Below are positions 58,827 through 64,000 of a DNA stretch of 64,000 nucleotides, one piece after another. Every line of letters starts with the position of its first letter. The first letter of the stretch is position 1. The stretch covers positions 1,313,001 through 1,377,000 of the forward strand of contig NC_003071.7 of NCBI RefSeq assembly GCF_000001735.4. The letters are read 5' to 3'. The notes beneath the pieces are model-generated. The model had not been told where the DNA came from. It ran no database searches and was given only the letters and a program-made list of their open reading frames with translations. Position numbers and translations under genes: made by a program. Source of the stretch: Arabidopsis thaliana (Eukaryota > Streptophyta > Magnoliopsida > Brassicales > Brassicaceae).

Positions 58827-59560
58827 ACTTTCTATATAGGAACAGAAATGATGATGACGATTGGTTTCCCAAAAATCAATAAATAAATAACAAAAAAGAA
58901 CCACATGCGAAGAACAATTATGATCTGATACAATATATTCATATAGTATAAAAAGATCTTCCTAGGGGGTCATGCCAATTTCTACATACACAGTACCAGC
59001 AATAGTGGCTTTTTTGTACACTTAAATAACAACTCTTCCAAGTATAAATTGTGTACTTTCCCTAGTTAATATATTTAAAATCTTCCAAAAATAAATAATT
59101 AAGCATAAAGTATTCTGGCCTGTAAATTGACCTTTATGAGTTTCTAAAATATCTTTTATACGAAAGTGGTATGTACCATATTAAAAGAGAATTTGTTTAT
59201 TAAAATTTAAATAAAACTTGTGGGAATTTTATTTTTATCTGTAAGATTTTGATTTGCTTTATTAATAGAGAGTAGTTATAAACATAAATGTTGATAGCTT
59301 GAAAATAAGTGGTAAGATATATTAAGGTTATTTATTTTAATAAATAAATTTGAATCCGAAATAATTTAACAATATTATAATTATTATAGTATTTTAATTA
59401 TTATAATAATAATACTTTTATTATATAGTTGTATCAGTATTTTTAAACGTTTAATCTGACATTTAAAAAAACAAAAACAATCATACATATATTGCATCAA
59501 CAAACACAACTATATAGATTATGGTAAAACAAATTAAAAAATAAAAGCATCAATTAAAAA
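58827..59560. other. Intergenic, no gene seen
   Basis: AT-rich. Inverted TTATAATTATTATAG-like runs near 59375-59410 can fold but are simple AT sequence. Confidence 0.4.
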
Positions 59561-59569
59561 TGAAGAATT

Positions 59570-60145
59570 CTAAGATAACCTAGCAAAGGGGGTTCTATTA
59601 AACCATATGAATCTCTAATGAGAAACTCTATTCTTAACAAGCAAACTACTCATACATATTGATTGAAACAAGCAACATAATTAAGTAAGAAAGCATAAAC
59701 ACAGCAAATAAGATTAGAGTATGAAAGGATCGCTTCACTGTATTGAAAACTGAATGAATCTCTGAAAACAGAAGATGAATAGCTTATGTCTCTCTCAAAA
59801 CTTGGTAGAAAAGAACTTAGGGCTAAACAATGACCTCTAAAACTATATCTATGCCCTATAAATTGTTTAGAGACTAATAATGCAAATAGAGAAGTCTTTT
59901 GGGGCAAATTTAATTTCCACTTCTGTAAACTTGAAAGCATCATGGACTCTTCTGGGCCGAAACTGGTGTCGGTCGACAAAAAGAGTGTGTCGATCGACAC
60001 TCTCACTGAATCTGGAACTGAAATCGTCCTTAGCTTCCTTTTCCTTAGTTTTTGCTCCAAAATGTCTCATCATCTCCATTATTGTTCCACCGTATAGAAT
60101 ACCTGAAAAGACTTTAAAAAGACTCGAGAAATAACAAAAAGACAC
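59570..60145 (-). other. Transposon-derived segment with TGTCGATCGACA palindromes
   Basis: Minus-strand frames read KEKEAKDDFSSRFSESVDRH and on, Lys/Glu-rich and overlapping, without a recognised domain. The segment contains GTGTCGATCGACAC (about 59988) and the related GTGTCGGTCGACAAAAAGAG (about 59967). Repeated TGTCGATCGACA-type palindromes are something I associate with Arabidopsis LTR retrotransposon and heterochromatic sequence, but I cannot name the family. Confidence 0.4.
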
Positions 60146-62080
60146 AAAATCTTAAATCTAAAACATAGATAAAATCAGTAAAAACAGGGTTATATCATAA
60201 ACCTTCAAAAAAACTTAACCTCACTACATGCAGAGATAGAAGCATTAGTTTCAGCGATGAAATATATGATCAACCACGAGAAGCGAGAAGTAGATTTCTT
60301 TACAGATTACTCAGATCAGATTTGGTGAATATAGTGTCTTTCCGACAAGAGTGGCAATTTTGTTTTACATATTTTGGGGCGATTCAGAGTGACAAGGAAT
60401 ATTTTGATTTTTTTTTTCTTTGGTCTCTTGAGATGCGAATGTCAAGACAGATTACCTAGCACGAAAAGTTTGTACCAAAACATATATTATCACTTATGTA
60501 AACAATCTTACTCAACATTGATTTACTTGAGTCAATCTAATATACTTGTTGACCCAAAATAAAATTGCTAAATAATTTAAAAACATTATACTGAAACCGT
60601 AGAATACAATTTGTTTTTTAAATTTCAACATTTTGCTTATCTCCATTGATCATTCAATTTATATAATTATTTTAACAAATATTTTATATTAAATAAATGG
60701 TCTAAAATATATAAATAAATTATAATTTAGTGTTGGATATGTTAACAACTTAACATATATCTTCTATCACCCAAATTGTATATAGTTTTATTGATATATA
60801 TTAAATTGAAATCCATTATTATAGTTAATTCTAAATTAATGTCTGATATGAGAATGTAAAACTTAATGTGATACTATATACAAAAAATATATTTAATTAT
60901 GTTATTTTATAATAAAAATTAATATACAAATTCAAAGAAAAATTTGGAAGAACTTTGTATTGGGATGTTATCTCCCATTTAATAAAATATATTTACCAAA
61001 CAAAAGTAATGTATTAGAAAAAGAAGATAACTAAAATGTAAGAAAATTTTAATATATAATTTGAATAGAAACTTAAAAACAATTTCTATTATGAAACGGA
61101 AGGAGTATTTTTAAAATGTAAGAAAATAGAAATAATTCATGTTGCAAAAATAATAATGATTTTATATAAGATATATATATTAGAAAAAGAGCGAGAACGA
61201 ATCAGAGACATCAAAACGTTTAGTGGACTTTTACCAACAAAAAAACTTTTGTTGGAAAAATATTTTGTTGAAAAAGTCAAAATCATAGAAAGAATAATTG
61301 TCAACCATTGAATATTTGGTTTAAAATTTAGAAGATTTTGGAATATCAGTTGTGATATTGTATATATTTGTTCTCCATTTTTTTAAAGCCATGCCAATCC
61401 AGTAAGATTAAAGAAATAATATGACTTTTTTCCCTTCAATGGTAGACTTTCTTCCATAAACCATTTGTTACAAGGCCAAGTACAGCCCCAACACGCATAA
61501 ACAAATTTCGAAAAAAGCATGCCTAAGAAGAGCCCAATAATGCACCGTTTACAGAAGAAGATTGGATCAAGATAGATCACCAAAAGACATGTGTAAGATG
61601 AGCAAAAGAAAAATTCCCAAAGACAAATTTAGAGATACGGTTTTTCGGTGAAGAAACCACCGTTGTAACTAAATCATCGGTAGAGCATCTGTTTTTTATC
61701 AGCAATAACAAAATCGCACCATGGAGATACATCATAATAATTAAACTCAATAATAAAATAAAATCTAATTATTCTAAAAATTGTGGATTAAAACCAATCG
61801 AATTTCTAAAATAATTGACAGCTAAATGCAATTGAAATATGTTCACGAAATTGCTTCATATCTTCAACTGAAATCACAAAGTGCATAGAATTTTTGTACG
61901 CACAAGCTAAAAGGATGAGCTAGAAAAGAAACACTGTTGAGAGAAATCTGCTACCACCATAAAAGATCCGAAGAGAAAAACAGAAAACAAACAATATCAA
62001 ACAACACCAAGGTTAGGTCTGTTGAAGAGAAAACTATCTTGATCTATCAATCACACAACCCCGAAAATTTTCAACATCGA
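60146..62080. other. Intergenic, no gene seen
   Basis: AT-rich; open stretches at 60374-60562 and 61383-61583 have no recognisable features. GAAACGGAAGGAGTA near 61094 also occurs near 49608, a short dispersed repeat often seen in Arabidopsis. Confidence 0.4.
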
Positions 62081-62230
62081 GTCTTTGAAACAACAAAAGA
62101 ACACGGCAATAGAGAGCCATGTTAACGGCAAGCACATGACAACGGAAAAGCCGTGGTCTTTGAAACAACAAAAGAACACGGCAAAAGAAAGCCATGTTAA
62201 CGGCAAGCACATGACAACGGAAAAGCCGTA
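62081..62230. repeat. Tandem duplication, 2 x 75 bp, plus a degenerate third copy
   Basis: GTCTTTGAAACAACAAAAGA starts both units (62081 and 62156), and they differ at only a few bases. Part of the unit (GACAACGGAAAAG) recurs at 62249. GC-richer than the surroundings. No gene evident. Confidence 0.85.
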
Positions 62231-62239
62231 TTAACGACA

Positions 62240-63072
62240 AGAACACGACAACGGAAAAGTTGTGTTGACAGCAAAACCGGACCTCATTCAAGCACAAAAG
62301 CCGAAAATATAAGTCGGACAGCGATCAAAGATAAGAAGTTATCTCTCTGAAAGATATGTTAGAGAGAAGAAAAAGAGCTCTTGACATGATAAGAAATAAT
62401 ATGATCAACATCCAATTTCTGAGTAAATAATTTATTTAATTAGTCTCTATTTGTATACATATATAGTCAAACTTTTCAACAAATTTTCATATAAGGATAG
62501 TTCATAGTTCATTGTGACTCAAATATAAGTGCAACAGCCTGGCTCGTTGGAGGAAAAAAATGACACGAGTCTTTTCGGAGAAAAGAGTTTTCCCGCTCTT
62601 AGTTGGATTTTGTTTTAACTGTTGGATTATTATTTGCTTTTCTAATTTCATGTAAAACTCATAAATTTTTCAATTGAAGGTTAACTTAGATCAATCAATT
62701 CTATCAAAGATCCTAAGAAGGAATACCATATGGCAAATTAAATACAGTCAAGGGACCAAGATCTAAGCTAAACTTGTCAAAGCAGAAAATCTTAATGATT
62801 ACGACACAAAAGCTTAACCATAGACCAGTGAATGTAGGATTTGAGAAGGGATCATTGCCACAACTAAATTTAGTTTGTTAATATTGGGATATGGAGAACT
62901 GGAGATCGCTGGTGGATATGATAAGGCTAAGATATGACAGAAGGATAGTGTTAATATTGAAGTTTAAGAAGTTTAACATTATGTCTAAATTATATTATTT
63001 ACATTTCAAATTATTTTAGATTAGGAAACCTCATCTTTATATAATAGAATGTAGTTTATAACTTTATTTTTA
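62240..63072. other. Intergenic, no gene seen
   Basis: AT-rich; nothing recognisable as coding or repetitive beyond what is listed. Confidence 0.4.
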
Positions 63073-64000
63073 TGAGAGATAGCATTGTGATCATTGCTAA
63101 CATGATGAGCATCATAATAACAACATTGACAATCATGCTATTAGGTTCTGACAATTTAGGCTACCAGGGTATCAAAATTATTTACATAGGCAAAACAAAT
63201 GTTACCTCCACAAAATTGATATGATATCATTGTTATCTACATAATATAGCGGTTAAATAAAATATTTCAAAAACTTTTCTTAGTTTTAATAACGATTTTA
63301 CTATATTTTTCAGACAAACCAATATATGTAATCAATATTTCATATCCACGCATGCAAAAGAAGTAGGAGTAAAAGTGTCAAAATTGGGGGTCCAGTATTT
63401 GTTAATCAACACTCAACAATATCGATTTGTGTGGTTAATTTCAGAGTCTTCTATGGGTACTTCTTCTAGATACCTTTTTCAAAATATGATATATTAATTT
63501 TAAAAATAAACCGTGGAACTCGTGGTCGACAAATCAAATCAAACATTAAATAGACACTGAATTTTTTAAATAATATTAACCTTATTTGGTTGTATTGGTA
63601 AATTTTGAGAATAAAAGAATTAGAGTAAATGTATATTAGTAATTAGAAGGAAGGGCAAAAAAAACTAAAGTAAATGAGAATAAACTAAATAATTTTAAAT
63701 AATTCTATTAATTATATTTGTTTATCTACATGAAAGGGAAAGAAAAAAAAATTTGTTTCTTTTTTTACTTCCCTTGACTAAAGGAAAAATAGAGTAAATG
63801 ACAAGAACCACTTTTCTCTCTTTTAAATCTACTCTAACATGAGTTTCAAATCAGACTCTTAATAACAGAAAGGTAAAACAGATACACGATACTAGTTAAG
63901 TTTAAAATTTTATCATATTTTTTTATAAACAACTCTATTGTATCAATGCCAAAATTGAAGAAAAAAGATTATAATGTGACTTAGATTATAATGTCTCAAA
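63073..64000. repeat. Duplicated flank, right copy (relative of 52707-53790)
   Basis: Collinear with the left copy from GAGAGATAGCATTGTGATCAT to the last base of the window. In the left copy this flank leads into a MATE last-exon relic, so the sequence beyond 64000 probably contains the 3' end of a further minus-strand MATE gene. Confidence 0.8.

Overview
The window looks like plant nuclear DNA, AT-rich and transposon-dense, with spliced genes and GT-AG introns. It is almost certainly Arabidopsis thaliana or a very close relative. The gene order matches my memory of the A. thaliana chromosome 2 block that runs from a group S bZIP gene (bZIP48) through the NDH subunit gene NDHV to the DTX1 cluster of MATE transporters. 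That assignment rests on recalled proteins and order, not on a search.

Layout. 1-1.06 kb is a broken hAT transposase, followed by an LTR-like piece. 1.7-4.45 kb holds a tandem cluster of double-domain cysteine-rich defensin-like genes: two intact and one decayed. 5.4-13.8 kb is gene-poor, with two non-LTR retrotransposon scraps and a large Helitron-rich stretch. 13.8-17.5 kb is a CACTA element with matching ends, a TAA target duplication and a decayed TNP2-like gene. The compact genic island starts with bZIP48 (18.9-19.4 kb) and NDHV (20.5-21.4 kb), convergent with the first of five full-length MATE genes. All five MATE genes are on the minus strand, with starts at 23480, 26270, 42790, 46159 and 51690. 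Four encode 476 residues and one 477, on a nearly invariant exon plan. Within the array lie a GH35 beta-galactosidase pseudogene (29.9-33.3 kb), the C-terminal part of a glycine-rich protein (36.8-37.05 kb), a truncated MATE copy (39.9-40.36 kb) and assorted transposons. 52-64 kb is again repeats: Helitron, nested TIR elements, a minisatellite inside a TIR element, and two copies of a flank that suggests another MATE unit beyond the right edge.

How it fits together. The array seems to have grown by tandem duplication of a unit running from the 3' end of NDHV through one MATE gene and its promoter. Scraps of the NDHV tail still sit behind two downstream MATE copies. NDHV acts in chloroplast NDH and bZIP48 in the nucleus; neither is expected to cooperate with the MATE exporters. 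I found no previously undescribed biological system. The strongest leads are a clean 78-bp intron present in only one of the five MATE paralogues, a conversion-like tract of identity between a dead MATE fragment and a live gene, and the NDHV-tail footprints.
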